A stretch of 64,000 bases of DNA from an uncultured bacterium (GCA_902780525.1 CACZFL010000007.1:27972-91971), one strand, 5' to 3'; numbered from the stretch's first letter, positions 1-9,316 are shown. Notes: generated by a model from the sequence alone, not told the origin. Translations and numbers: made by a program.

Positions 1-1
1 C

Positions 2-1567
2 GGACCGTTAGGTTCAGGTATGGTTGACGACTTTGTTGCAAGAAAACACGGTCAGCAGGAAATTACTTATGCTCACCCTCTTTTAGAACCGGTATTAAAA
101 GATACATATGGAACTATTGTATATCAGGAACAAATTATGCAGGTGTTTCAGGTACTTGCTGATTATTCTCTTGGTCAAGCAGACCAGGTTCGCCGTATGA
201 TGGGTAAAAAAGATATTAAAACGATGGAAGAGCAAAGGGGCAAGTTTATTGAAGCATCTGCAAAACACGATATGAAAAAAGAAGATGCGGAAAAACTATT
301 TAACCAAATTCTTGCTTTTGCTTCTTACTGTTTTAACAGGTCCCACTCAGCGGCTTATGCTTTTGTTGCATATCAGACTGCATATCTAAAATGTCATTTT
401 CCGGTTGAATATTTTTCAGCTCTGCTGTCTAGCGTATCAGATAATAAAGATCAAACTCAGCTCTATATTCAAGAGGCTCAAAAATACGGAAGTAATGTAT
501 TACCTCCAGATATTAATAAATCATACCTCGAATATGCTCCTGACGGAGATAATATAAGGTTTGGTTTAGCTGCAATTAAAGGTGTTGGTGCTCCCGTTGT
601 TGAAGCTATTATAAATGAAAGAGAAGAAAATGGCGAATTTAAGAGCATATTTGATTTCTGTAAGCGGGTTGATGCAAAATATGTTAATAAAAAATCACTG
701 GAAGGCTTGATAAAATCAGGCGCATTTTCAAATATTGAAAAGAGCCGTAAACAGCTTTTTGAGAATATGGAATACATTCTTGATGTAACGGCTAAAGAAG
801 CCAAAGATAAGGCAATGGGCCAAGTTAGCCTATTTTCTGCTCTTGGGGGAGGAGATGATTTTGCGGATTCTCAATATCAGCTTCAGGGTAGTGATGAGGA
901 ATATACCGATAAAGAGTTACAGCTTTTTGAAAAAGAATTTTTAGGCTTTTACCTTACCTCACATCCTCTGTTTTCCATTAGGGATAAAATAAGGTATTTA
1001 AGGTCACATGATATTTCCAAACTTGCGGAATTGGATGAAAATACACAGGTGACAATTTGCGGCCTTATTACAAATACAAGACAAATTCCGCAAAAAAGTG
1101 ATCCGTCAAAGTTTATAAGGTTTGTGACATTAGAAGACCTGACCGGTAGTGCTGATTGTGTTTGTTTCCACAGAAAGCTTCAGGATTATGCTGATATTTT
1201 GGTACAGGATGAAAAGGTTATCATTACAGGTAAAGTTCAACACAGAGGAGAAAACTCAATCAGTGTTTTAATTGATAGTGTTAAATCCGTTGATAACTCA
1301 AATTTACTTACTGTATCATTAAAAAATGAAGTTAAGTATGAGGAGCTTTGTGCAATCAAAAACATTCTTGCACAACATCATGGTGACGACCCGGTAATGT
1401 TCAGACTCCCTTCAACAAACGGTTACTGTACAAGAATAATGACTTCACCAATATTTTGGGTAAGTTCTACTAATGATTTGGTTAATCATTTAAAAAGTGT
1501 TTTCCCTAAAGAAATTGATGTAACGGTTCGTTCTTTAGATATGCCCTTAGAAAGTGCAAACGTTTAA
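2..1567 (+). CDS. dnaE: DNA polymerase III alpha subunit, C-terminal part (partial at window edge)
   Basis: This is the C-terminal ~520 residues of the replicative DNA polymerase catalytic subunit; the open frame continues off the left edge and begins with the conserved fingers-domain string GPLGSGMVDDF. A helix-hairpin-helix segment follows (FGLAAIKGVG, near residue 195), then the family signature KEFLGFYLTSHPL, then an OB fold (VTICGLITNTRQ, near 350) that binds single-stranded template. The catalytic PHP and palm domains lie outside the window. The stop codon overlaps the stop of convergent pheA by two bases, so neither gene has room for its own terminator. A complete DnaE would be about 1,150 residues. 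Confidence 0.95.
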   Translation, partial: GPLGSGMVDDFVARKHGQQEITYAHPLLEPVLKDTYGTIVYQEQIMQVFQVLADYSLGQADQVRRMMGKKDIKTMEEQRGKFIEASAKHDMKKEDAEKLFNQILAFASYCFNRSHSAAYAFVAYQTAYLKCHFPVEYFSALLSSVSDNKDQTQLYIQEAQKYGSNVLPPDINKSYLEYAPDGDNIRFGLAAIKGVGAPVVEAIINEREENGEFKSIFDFCKRVDAKYVNKKSLEGLIKSGAFSNIEKSRKQLFENMEYILDVTAKEAKDKAMGQVSLFSALGGGDDFADSQYQLQGSDEEYTDKELQLFEKEFLGFYLTSHPLFSIRDKIRYLRSHDISKLAELDENTQVTICGLITNTRQIPQKSDPSKFIRFVTLEDLTGSADCVCFHRKLQDYADILVQDEKVIITGKVQHRGENSISVLIDSVKSVDNSNLLTVSLKNEVKYEELCAIKNILAQHHGDDPVMFRLPSTNGYCTRIMTSPIFWVSSTNDLVNHLKSVFPKEIDVTVRSLDMPLESANV

Positions 1568-2430
1568 ACAGAACCGTATGAGCCGATTATATGGAACATT
1601 TTGACAAGCGGTTTAATATCTGCAAATGCCATTTGTACTTTATCATCAAGTATATGACCTTCAAAGTCAATATAAAATACGTATTCCCCAAGTTCTTTTT
1701 TTGAAGGTCTTGAATCTATGTATGACATGTTAATATTATAAGAATCCAGTATAGTAAGGATTTTACTTAATGCACCCGCTTTGTTTTCGGTAGAAAAAGT
1801 AATACTTGTTTTGTCTTTTTTAGTTTGCGGAGCAAGGAACTTTCCTAATAATATAAACCTTGTTTTATTATTTTCTTCGTCATTAATTTTTTCAATAATG
1901 ATTGGCACATCGTACATTTTTGCGCACTCGGGACTGCCTATTGCCGCAGTAGATTTATCTTTTTCATTTAATGATTTTATTGCGGCAGAAGTTGAAAGTG
2001 TTGCTTCTTCTATTAAAGTATCTGGAAAGTTTGCATGTATAAATTGCTTACATTGTGCCAAAGCCTGAGGATGTGAACGAATAACTTTAATATCTTTAAT
2101 TTTGCCGTGACCAATTAGTGCGTGCTGAACATTCATTGTCGTTTCTGCTATTATTTTAATCCCTTCTTTTTTCAGTGAGGATAAATTATCAAGCGTTTCA
2201 CGTACAATGCCTTCAATAGAGTTTTCAATTGGTATAACCGCAACAATATCCTCTGAATTTTCGTCTTTTAATGCTTTTATAACAGAAGAAATTGATTTTA
2301 AATTTGTACTTACACAATTCAAATTATATGCATTAATAAACTTATCTTTTGCAAAATCGCTGTATGAACCATTTGGTCCTAAAAAGAGTAATTTACGTAT
2401 TTTTGATATATCTAAAATTTCATTTTCCAT
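1564..2430 (-). CDS. pheA: Prephenate dehydratase
   Basis: Converts prephenate to phenylpyruvate in phenylalanine biosynthesis. The 288 residues match the monofunctional form: a prephenate dehydratase domain (FLGPNGSYSDFAKDKF near residue 16; the Thr-Arg-Phe active-site motif in NKTRFILLG near 190) followed by a C-terminal ACT domain (KAGALSKILTILDSYNINM, then SRPSKKELGEY). The ACT domain normally gives phenylalanine feedback inhibition. There is no chorismate mutase domain. It lies 24 bp after the acidic membrane-protein gene and is probably the last gene of the obg-side minus-strand run. Confidence 0.93.
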   Translation of the reverse strand: MENEILDISKIRKLLFLGPNGSYSDFAKDKFINAYNLNCVSTNLKSISSVIKALKDENSEDIVAVIPIENSIEGIVRETLDNLSSLKKEGIKIIAETTMNVQHALIGHGKIKDIKVIRSHPQALAQCKQFIHANFPDTLIEEATLSTSAAIKSLNEKDKSTAAIGSPECAKMYDVPIIIEKINDEENNKTRFILLGKFLAPQTKKDKTSITFSTENKAGALSKILTILDSYNINMSYIDSRPSKKELGEYVFYIDFEGHILDDKVQMAFADIKPLVKMFHIIGSYGSV

Positions 2431-2454
2431 TTTATTGCCTTAATATTTTATAGT

Positions 2455-2835
2455 TTAATTTGTATCGTATGTCTGAATAATTTCTTCATTACTGCCTTTT
2501 GGAGCAGGAATTTCTTCTAAATTATTAATATCAGGATAAGATTTTCTTTCAAAATCTATATGTCCAGTCTTATGATTTTCATCAATATTATCTTCTTCTG
2601 AAGCGTCATCTTCATCTTCTTCTTCATTTTCACTTTCAGCATCTTCATTATCAGAGGAGTCATTAACGGCATCGTCAGTATTAATAACGGATGATTCTCT
2701 GATTGAATGCCCTGTTGGCGGAATATTGTCTGGTTCCGGCAAATAGTCAAAAAATTTAATAATTAATATTGCAAACAAAATGCATACAATAACCAATAAT
2801 ATAATATATTTTTTAGAGTTAAAATAATTATCCAT
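2455..2835 (-). CDS. Acidic single-pass membrane protein of unknown function
   Basis: I do not recognise a family. The 126 residues comprise a short basic N-terminus, one transmembrane helix at about residues 10-28 (IILLVIVCILFAILIIKFF), then a hydrophilic tail dominated by Asp, Glu and Ser (residues ~55-85), predicted disordered. With no signal peptidase site it should be an N-in anchored protein with an acidic extracytoplasmic or periplasmic tail. It overlaps the upstream gene by 8 bp and precedes pheA by 24 bp, so it is probably translated from the same transcript. The overlap and start position support a real gene. Confidence 0.7.
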   Translation of the reverse strand: MDNYFNSKKYIILLVIVCILFAILIIKFFDYLPEPDNIPPTGHSIRESSVINTDDAVNDSSDNEDAESENEEEDEDDASEEDNIDENHKTGHIDFERKSYPDINNLEEIPAPKGSNEEIIQTYDTN

Positions 2836-3607
2836 TTTTATTTCCTTTTTTTTTATTTAATTCTACACCAAAGGCAAACATTGCGAAATCGTATTTAACC
2901 GGATCATCTTTACTAAATTCTTTAAGTCTTAAAGTAAGCTCTCTTACAGCTGTATAATCGTTACTTTTTCTTGATAATAGTCCCATTTCTCTTGATTGCC
3001 TTGCCACATGAACATCAAGCGGTATGTATAAATCTGCCGGTTTCATAAAATCCCAAATCCCGATATCTACAGCAGATTTTCTTACCATCCATCTTAAAAA
3101 CATGTTCATACGCTTCATTGCACCGCAGTTTTTAGGATTAGGAAGCATGTGATAAAATCCTTGCTTCGCATCCTTAGGAGCTCTTGCATAAAAATAATCA
3201 ACTACTTTATCCAGAAAATGGTCATATTTTTCTCCGCGGTCTTTCAGGAATGAATATTTAAAAAGCTCTTCTAAGCCCTTTGATTCGTTGTATAATCTGT
3301 GTAATATATTAAAGACGGGAATAATATCATAATCTTTTGAAAAACGATATTCTAAACCTTTTAAATTTTTAAAATCACCATTTTTTATAAAATTTGAAAT
3401 ATCATTACCAGCACGTTCATATATATCATTAATCTTGCTTATGAACATTTTTCTGTTTCCGTAAGCAAACAAAGATGCAATAAACCCTGACAGTTCTTTA
3501 TCTTCTTTGCATTTTCCCCTATGAATAAACTGTACCGGGTCATCTTTTATAAAATTTTCATTTTCGTATTTTTCAGCTAATCTGTCCAGTTCGTTTTTTG
3601 TTATCAT
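2828..3607 (-). CDS. TIGR02757 (DUF2400) family protein
   Basis: This 259-residue protein resembles the TIGR02757/DUF2400 family of conserved bacterial proteins of unknown biochemical role, often described as distantly related to helix-hairpin-helix DNA glycosylases. Family-like strings are FIASLFAYGNRKMF near residue 43, GAMKRMNMFLRWMVR near 165, IPLDVHVARQSREMGL near 197, and a C-terminal KYDFAMFAFGVE. The DVH and RWM elements are the best-conserved parts of the family as I remember it. Its start overlaps the tadA stop (ATGA), giving translational coupling. Function is not established; the assignment is by sequence recall. Confidence 0.75.
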   Translation of the reverse strand: MITKNELDRLAEKYENENFIKDDPVQFIHRGKCKEDKELSGFIASLFAYGNRKMFISKINDIYERAGNDISNFIKNGDFKNLKGLEYRFSKDYDIIPVFNILHRLYNESKGLEELFKYSFLKDRGEKYDHFLDKVVDYFYARAPKDAKQGFYHMLPNPKNCGAMKRMNMFLRWMVRKSAVDIGIWDFMKPADLYIPLDVHVARQSREMGLLSRKSNDYTAVRELTLRLKEFSKDDPVKYDFAMFAFGVELNKKKGNKNG

Positions 3608-4026
3608 GACTCTCTGACTCTATTCCAGAACTCTTCCAATATATTATTACATTTTTCTTCTTCTATCCCGCCGTAAATTTTCAATTTTGAGTTGGCAAGT
3701 TCAGGTAAATTAATTACGCTGCTTATTGCCCCGTATTGTGTGTTGTAGGAACCGAAGTACAGTGATTTAATTCCTGACTGAATAATTGCCCAGGCACACA
3801 TAGGACAGGGTTCCAGTGTAACGTACATTTCGCAGTCTGTTAACCTTGATGTACCAAGCTCTTTTTCTGCCTGTTGAATTGCAAGAATCTCAGCATGTGC
3901 TGTAACATCATTATTTTTCTCGCGCAAATTATGTGTTGATGCTATGATTTTGCCGTCTTTTTTGATGATACATCCAACGGGAACATCACTAATACATTTT
4001 TTGCTCTCTACAATAGCATTTTCCAT
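3604..4026 (-). CDS. tadA: tRNA-specific adenosine deaminase
   Basis: Deaminates adenosine 34 to inosine in tRNA-Arg(ACG). The zinc and catalytic residues are all visible: H44-A-E46 and P-C74-P-M-C77, with E46 as the proton shuttle. At ~140 residues it has the usual length and the characteristic C-terminal helix (NNILEEFWNRVRE). I chose ATG at 4026, which places MENAIVESKK as the first helix. A TTG two codons upstream (4032) is better spaced from an AAGGG and could be used instead. It is followed by the DUF2400 gene with a 4-bp ATGA overlap. Confidence 0.92.
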   Translation of the reverse strand: MENAIVESKKCISDVPVGCIIKKDGKIIASTHNLREKNNDVTAHAEILAIQQAEKELGTSRLTDCEMYVTLEPCPMCAWAIIQSGIKSLYFGSYNTQYGAISSVINLPELANSKLKIYGGIEEEKCNNILEEFWNRVRES

Positions 4027-4053
4027 CAGCAAAAATATACCCTTATATTCATC

Positions 4054-5355
4054 CTAACCTTTTGCTTCGTCTCCCCAGAATTCGTCGTCATAGTATGCAA
4101 GTTCTAATCCGCCAAGGATTACAACATCGCCATTTTTTAGCCCGTAATTTTTAAGTTCTTCAAATACGCCCATACTCTTAAGAATATTTTGAAGTCTTAT
4201 TACCTGTTCTGTGTTACGGGAATCCGTAACTTTTGCCAGTCTGTTAATTTTTCCGCCATCAATTACAAAAGCGTCTTTGGCAATTTTACTAATTTCAAAC
4301 GCACTGTCATCATTGTCATAAGCGCCAATATCTTCTTCTATTTGAATATCAAATACGGGTTTTGGTATCTCATCAACTTTTGCCTCAATAAAGTGAAGCA
4401 GTTCTTTAACTCCCACTTTTGTAACTGCTGAAATTGCAAATATATCTTTGTTGTAAGCTTTAAATTCTTCTATAAATTTTTCTTTTTCTTCCTGCTGAAT
4501 TGCATCAATTTTATTTAACACAAGTATCTGATATAAATTCCCAAGATGTTCGGAGTGTTTTTTTAGCTCATTATTAATTATTTTGTAATTTTCGACCGGT
4601 TTATCTGCTGTCAAATCTACAATATGAACCAAAAATCTGCATCTTTCAACATGTCTTAAAAATTCATGTCCTAATCCGACACCTTCAGAGGCACCTTCTA
4701 TAAGCCCTGGGATATCTGCAATTACATAAGAGCCTTCTTCAGATTTTTGTACTACACCTAGATTAGGAACGAGAGTGGTGAACGGATAATCTGCAATTTT
4801 CGGCTTAGCGGAACTTACAGCACTAATAAAAGTAGATTTTCCTGCATTTGGCATACCCAATAAGCCTACATCAGCAATAAGCTTTAATTCAAGCTCTAAT
4901 ACTCTTTCAATTCCAGGTTCCCCCGGTTCACAAAATTGCGGAGCTTTTTTCTGTGCAGTTGCAAAACGTGCGTTACCTCTTCCGCCTCTTCCACCTTTTG
5001 CTATTAAAATCTTTTGTTCATTTTCTGTAAAATCTGCTATTATATTCCCAGTTTTTGTATCTCTTACCATTGTACCAAGCGGAACTCTGATGAATAAATC
5101 TTTTGCTCCTGCTCCGTGCATACCTTTAATTCCGCCATTTTCTCCGGATTTAGCTTTATAAACGGATTTAATTTTGAAGTCAAGAAGCGTAGACATATTT
5201 TCATCTGCAACAAAATATATGTCACCACCTCTGCCACCGTCACCTCCGGCAGGCCCGCCTTTATCAACATATTTTTCTCTGCGCCAGGCAACCATACCAT
5301 TTCCGCCATGTCCAGAGATTACTCTTATTTTTGCTTTATCTAAAAACTTAACCAT
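4054..5355 (-). CDS. obg: GTPase Obg/CgtA
   Basis: Essential ribosome-associated GTPase acting in 50S assembly and stress control. All three domains are present in 433 residues: the glycine-rich Obg fold (residues 1-158, including GGPAGGDGGRGGD), the G domain (P-loop GMPNAGKST at 167-175, DIPG at 214-217, NKID at 281-284, SA at 309-310), and a C-terminal OCT domain (from ~340). Transcription is divergent from tsaD. The minus-strand copy of the palindrome ATTATAAT (5381-5388) is a plausible -10 box, giving a ~30-nt leader with an AGAGG about 20 bases before the start. Confidence 0.97.
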   Translation of the reverse strand: MVKFLDKAKIRVISGHGGNGMVAWRREKYVDKGGPAGGDGGRGGDIYFVADENMSTLLDFKIKSVYKAKSGENGGIKGMHGAGAKDLFIRVPLGTMVRDTKTGNIIADFTENEQKILIAKGGRGGRGNARFATAQKKAPQFCEPGEPGIERVLELELKLIADVGLLGMPNAGKSTFISAVSSAKPKIADYPFTTLVPNLGVVQKSEEGSYVIADIPGLIEGASEGVGLGHEFLRHVERCRFLVHIVDLTADKPVENYKIINNELKKHSEHLGNLYQILVLNKIDAIQQEEKEKFIEEFKAYNKDIFAISAVTKVGVKELLHFIEAKVDEIPKPVFDIQIEEDIGAYDNDDSAFEISKIAKDAFVIDGGKINRLAKVTDSRNTEQVIRLQNILKSMGVFEELKNYGLKNGDVVILGGLELAYYDDEFWGDEAKG

Positions 5356-5380
5356 TCTTTATTATATTTAGCCTCTTTGT

Positions 5381-5388
5381 ATTATAAT
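5381..5388. promoter_or_regulatory. Palindromic -10 element between obg and tsaD
   Basis: ATTATAAT is its own reverse complement, so it reads TATAAT on both strands. Rightward, the hexamer ends 6 bases before the tsaD ATG at 5395, the usual distance to a transcription start, implying a leaderless tsaD mRNA. Leftward, it sits ~30 bases before the obg ATG. No good -35 hexamer is visible in either direction. Inference from spacing only. Confidence 0.45.
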
Positions 5389-5394
5389 CTTATT

Positions 5395-6426
5395 ATGAAC
5401 AAAATTAAAAATACATTATTCAGTAACAAACCTGTTACAATTGACGATAATTCTCTTATTATGGCAATTGAATCCAGCTGTGATGAAACTGCATGTGCTA
5501 TTGTAAAAGGCGGCAGAAAAGTTTTATCAAACGTTGTTGCATCTCAGATAAAAATTCACGAAGAATATGGTGGTGTTATTCCTGAAATTGCTGCAAGAGA
5601 ACATCTTGAAGCAGTTAATGTCGTTATAAATGAATCATTTAAACAAGCCGGTGTAAATGGTAATCAAATAGATGCATTTGCTGGAACTGTGGGACCCGGT
5701 TTAGTCGGTTGTTTACTAGTAGGTTTGAATGCGGCTAAAACTTTGGCATTAGCGTATGATAAACCTTTTATTGGAATTAATCATCTTAATGCACATTTGG
5801 CTGCAAATTTTATTGATACTGATTTGGAACCTCCGTTTATAGCACTTCTTGTAAGCGGTGGTCATACTCAAATTATTAAGGTCAAATCATATTCTGATAT
5901 GCAGATAATTGGTGAAACTATTGATGATGCAGTTGGTGAAGCTTATGACAAGGTTGCCCGTCTTATCGGATTACCTTATCCCGGCGGTCCTAAACTGGAT
6001 AAATTGGCACAAGAGGGAAATCCTTTTGCATTTAAGCTTCCTGAGTCAAAAGTAGGTGAGTATGATTTTAGCTTTTCAGGGCTTAAAACAGCAGCACTGA
6101 GATTAGTAAAAAGTTTTGATGGGAAAGAGCTCCCTTTAATAGATATTTGTGCAAGTTTTCAGGAAACTGTTTCTGCAACTCTGTATAAAAAAGTAAAGCA
6201 CGCACTAGAAGAAACAGGATATAATCAAGTTGTTTTGGCTGGAGGAGTTGCCGCAAACAGTGAAATCAGAAAGAAAATATTCAGTCTTTCTGAGCTAGGA
6301 TATAAAGTTTTTGCTCCACAGATGAAATACTGTACGGATAATGCATCTATGGTTGCTTCTGCTGCATTCTTTTTTGAGAATACATTTGATAATATTGATG
6401 TTGAAGTATTTTCAAGAGTGCGTTAA
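5395..6426 (+). CDS. tsaD: tRNA N6-adenosine threonylcarbamoyltransferase
   Basis: Catalytic subunit that transfers threonylcarbamoyl to A37 of ANN-decoding tRNAs, working with TsaB, TsaE and TsaC. Diagnostic motifs are MAIESSCDETACAIV near the N-terminus, the metal-binding NHLNAHLA, the ATP/ASKHA strings LLVSGGHTQ and DDAVGEAYDKVARLIGL, and CTDNASM near the C-terminus with the third metal ligand. I chose the ATG at 5395 (343 residues) over a TTG six codons upstream because that TTG lies inside the presumed -10 region. There is no Shine-Dalgarno sequence, consistent with leaderless translation. The stop overlaps the murI stop. Confidence 0.96.
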   Translation: MNKIKNTLFSNKPVTIDDNSLIMAIESSCDETACAIVKGGRKVLSNVVASQIKIHEEYGGVIPEIAAREHLEAVNVVINESFKQAGVNGNQIDAFAGTVGPGLVGCLLVGLNAAKTLALAYDKPFIGINHLNAHLAANFIDTDLEPPFIALLVSGGHTQIIKVKSYSDMQIIGETIDDAVGEAYDKVARLIGLPYPGGPKLDKLAQEGNPFAFKLPESKVGEYDFSFSGLKTAALRLVKSFDGKELPLIDICASFQETVSATLYKKVKHALEETGYNQVVLAGGVAANSEIRKKIFSLSELGYKVFAPQMKYCTDNASMVASAAFFFENTFDNIDVEVFSRVR

Positions 6427-7220
6427 ATAACGGTTGGGAGCTTATTCAGATTATAGAAAATTTTTGCATTCTCAACAAATTTTTCCGGGTTTGAGCTTAC
6501 GTAGAAGTATTCTGCTCCCTTAGTATTTGTACTGTTTAGCATATTTAACGTATTCAAATCGTGTTTTACATATTTAACAAAGATTTCAGCAGGGTCTATA
6601 AATATATCTTTAGGTGCATATTTAACAAACTCATCCATTAAATAAGGATAGTGTGTGCACCCTAAAATGATTTTATCAGGTTTAAAATCAAGCATCTCTT
6701 CCAGTTCATATTTTATTTGTTGTCTTTCTGCATCATTATTTGTTCCGACGCCTTCAACAATTCCTACCCAGTTTTTACTTGCAAGCTCTTTTACCTGAAT
6801 ATTTGAGTTATATTTTTTCAGTTCTTCCGAGTATTTACCTGATTTTACTGTTGCTTCTGTTGCAAAAACACCTATTCGTTTATAGTTGTTTACTGCAATA
6901 GCTTTTGCACATGTTTGAATGATAGGATAAATAGGAAAAGGGTAAATATCTTTAATAGTTTCATATGCTTGAGCCGAAGATGTATTGCAGGCTATAACGA
7001 CTGCTTTAACTCCTTTATTCTGCATAAAATCTAGAATGTTACGAGCATATTTGATAAGTTCTTCTTTAGTTTTGTTGCCATATGGTAAATGAATTGTATC
7101 ACCAAAATAAATTATATTTTCATATGGTAATAGCTCCCGAAAACGAGCCAAAACAGAAAGTCCACCGACTCCCGAGTCAAAAAATCCTATTGGTAATGTG
7201 TTGTTTATATTCTGCGTCAT
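6423..7220 (-). CDS. murI: Glutamate racemase
   Basis: Supplies D-glutamate for peptidoglycan. The two catalytic cysteines are visible: C78 in VVIACNTSS and C188 in LGCTHYPYL, with D15 in GFFDSGVGGLSV and H190 completing the active site. Length (265) is typical. It begins 6 bp after the amiC stop, so the two are co-transcribed. From memory, amiC-type amidase genes neighbour murI in filamentous cyanobacteria as well, which supports the lineage guess. It converges on tsaD with overlapping stop codons. Confidence 0.96.
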   Translation of the reverse strand: MTQNINNTLPIGFFDSGVGGLSVLARFRELLPYENIIYFGDTIHLPYGNKTKEELIKYARNILDFMQNKGVKAVVIACNTSSAQAYETIKDIYPFPIYPIIQTCAKAIAVNNYKRIGVFATEATVKSGKYSEELKKYNSNIQVKELASKNWVGIVEGVGTNNDAERQQIKYELEEMLDFKPDKIILGCTHYPYLMDEFVKYAPKDIFIDPAEIFVKYVKHDLNTLNMLNSTNTKGAEYFYVSSNPEKFVENAKIFYNLNKLPTVI

Positions 7221-7226
7221 ATTACT

Positions 7227-9155
7227 TTATTTGTTATTCTTTAGATATTCAATTATACCCTCAGCAATAGCTTTTGCTGTTGCATCTTTACGTTTTTCAG
7301 TTACAAGCTCAGCTCTTTCATCAGGATTTGATAAAAATCCAGTTTCTACAAGAACAGCCGGTACGTCTGTGTGATTAATTACATAGAATTTTGATTTAAT
7401 AATACCTCTGTCTTTTGAGTCAATATTTTTGACAAGGTGCTTCTGAATGGTTTCTGCAAGCTCCTTGCTTTCTTCGTGATAATAATGTGTTTCCAATCCT
7501 GATGGTTCTGTTGCAACAGCAGAGTTAACGTGTATGCTTACAAATATCTCAGGATTTTCAGCCTCTGTATAATCACATCTGTCCTGAAGCCCAAGATAAA
7601 TATCGTCTGTTCTTGTCATAGCATATCTATATCCCTTAGACTTTAGTATAGACGCTACTCTCTGTGCAAGATCAAGTGTTATGTCCTTTTCATTTATTCC
7701 TTCTCTAATCGCACCATAGTCTGTTCCACCGTGACCAGGGTCAAGAACTACTTTGTTTTTTATAGGAGGCCTTTTAGGTTTGGCTGCCGTTTCTGTATCA
7801 GTTGTGGATTCGGTAGCTTTTGTTTCTTTTGCAACGGTTAAAGTTAATCTCATTGCTTTACCGTCAACACTTTGGGCAATTTGTATAAGATCATCCTTTT
7901 TGATCTTCATATCAGCTTTAATACCAATTTGAGGCAATAAAGACAGAGTGAGCGACTTATACAGAGTACCGTTTAGTGTTTTAATCATATCAGGTTCATT
8001 GTAACTTTTGACATTAAATAAGTATAAAGTTAAAGAATTATCATTACGCACAATTGAATGTACAACAGGCTGAGTAAATGATAATATTAACTCAGATTTT
8101 TTGCCTGAAAGTTTTTTTACATAGGCCTTTTGAATATTTGAAACAGAAGAAACCAACGAGGTATGATTAAGTTTATTTGCATTTATAAGCATTAGTGATT
8201 GTGAATCTGATGAATATATAGGAATGTACATTTCAGGTTTGTCTGTTGTTACTACAATCCTTGCTGTACTTGAATCAAATTGTCCTATTTTTGCCGTATC
8301 TCTGCAACTTCCATCAGGGCAAAGGTTAATCTCATTATTTCTTATTTTTTTATCGACATATGTGTTAGGCATATCAAGTACTACCCTTTTGGGAGAATCC
8401 AGCATAAATACCTTAGACACGGTCATTTGACCAAGACCGCTTACAAGCAAACCGCCATTTTTTTGATAATATCCGTTTATAAAATATTTTGTTCTCAGTT
8501 TTAAGTCAGATGAAATATCAATAGACACAACCGAATCATATGTTTTGCCGTCAGAATTATTTAATGTTGAGTTTGTAAATGCTTTCTGTATATCATTCAT
8601 TACGTTAGAGTTATCTTTATCTGAAGATTGTACGGGTGTTGTTATCGGAACTTTTTGTACTACTTCAGAATTTGCTGTTATGACTGAGTATTCTAACTGT
8701 TCTGCTGATTCATCATATAAAGGATTAAAATAATCATTCGAAAATCTTAGTGTATCAGTCTTAACTATAACATTACCATTTATATCTGATATCTGGATTT
8801 TTGATGTATCAAAGTCTTCATCAAATGTAATTACGGCTCTTACTATATCTGGATTGGTTGAAAACTGAGCCAGACGAATTTGTTTTATATTACTTTTATC
8901 AAAAGCTAATTGCTGTTTTGGACCGATTAATACAGCATCATTAATATCAAAATATATTCTGTTCGGGTTTTCAAGCCTAATGTATTTATATTTTGTATTT
9001 TGCTGCTCAGAGAGCTTTTCAACTCCAATAAAAACCATTGATGAGGAGTCGTCATAGTTTAGTGACGTAACTTTTGACGGTTCAGCAGTTACGCTCAATG
9101 TAAAAAACATTATAAAGCTTATTATTAAAAAGAATAAATTCTTTATATATTTCAT
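7227..9155 (-). CDS. amiC: AMIN-domain N-acetylmuramoyl-L-alanine amidase
   Basis: Periplasmic zinc amidase that cleaves the lactyl-L-Ala bond of peptidoglycan, typically at septa. A Sec signal peptide (residues 1-25, ending VTAEP) is followed by AMIN-like beta modules (about 30-130 and 200-310), a third beta region, a Thr/Lys/Pro linker near 450, and an Amidase_3 domain from ~470. That domain has DPGHGGTDYGA, an EGINEKD segment, SIHVNSA and VETGFLSNPDE, carrying the zinc and catalytic His/Glu residues. At 642 residues it is larger than E. coli AmiC because of the extra N-terminal modules. The promoter is listed separately. Confidence 0.94.
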   Translation of the reverse strand: MKYIKNLFFLIISFIMFFTLSVTAEPSKVTSLNYDDSSSMVFIGVEKLSEQQNTKYKYIRLENPNRIYFDINDAVLIGPKQQLAFDKSNIKQIRLAQFSTNPDIVRAVITFDEDFDTSKIQISDINGNVIVKTDTLRFSNDYFNPLYDESAEQLEYSVITANSEVVQKVPITTPVQSSDKDNSNVMNDIQKAFTNSTLNNSDGKTYDSVVSIDISSDLKLRTKYFINGYYQKNGGLLVSGLGQMTVSKVFMLDSPKRVVLDMPNTYVDKKIRNNEINLCPDGSCRDTAKIGQFDSSTARIVVTTDKPEMYIPIYSSDSQSLMLINANKLNHTSLVSSVSNIQKAYVKKLSGKKSELILSFTQPVVHSIVRNDNSLTLYLFNVKSYNEPDMIKTLNGTLYKSLTLSLLPQIGIKADMKIKKDDLIQIAQSVDGKAMRLTLTVAKETKATESTTDTETAAKPKRPPIKNKVVLDPGHGGTDYGAIREGINEKDITLDLAQRVASILKSKGYRYAMTRTDDIYLGLQDRCDYTEAENPEIFVSIHVNSAVATEPSGLETHYYHEESKELAETIQKHLVKNIDSKDRGIIKSKFYVINHTDVPAVLVETGFLSNPDERAELVTEKRKDATAKAIAEGIIEYLKNNK

Positions 9156-9191
9156 AAAATATAAGGCTCCCGCCTCCCAAATCTCTATTAA

Positions 9192-9221
9192 ATTATAGCT
9201 AAAATCAGGGGTAAATGTAAA
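9192..9221 (-). promoter_or_regulatory. Sigma-70-type promoter for amiC-murI
   Basis: On the minus strand TTTACA (9221-9216) and TATAAT (9197-9192) are separated by 18 bp. A transcription start near 9185 gives a ~30-nt leader to the amiC ATG at 9155, containing GGGAGG and GGGAG purine blocks. Confidence 0.6.
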
Positions 9222-9316
9222 GAGGGGGGAAATTTTTTAAGGAGGGTAAATGTATGGAAAACGAATAATATACGAAAAATCTTAATATCTTAAAATTTAT
9301 TGTTCCCAATAATCAA

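Noticed and set aside
9239..9290. A near-perfect Shine-Dalgarno (AAGGAGGG) on the plus strand followed by an ATG
   Set aside because: The frame is only 11 codons (4 in the other ATG frame) and leads into a terminator, with no downstream gene on that strand.
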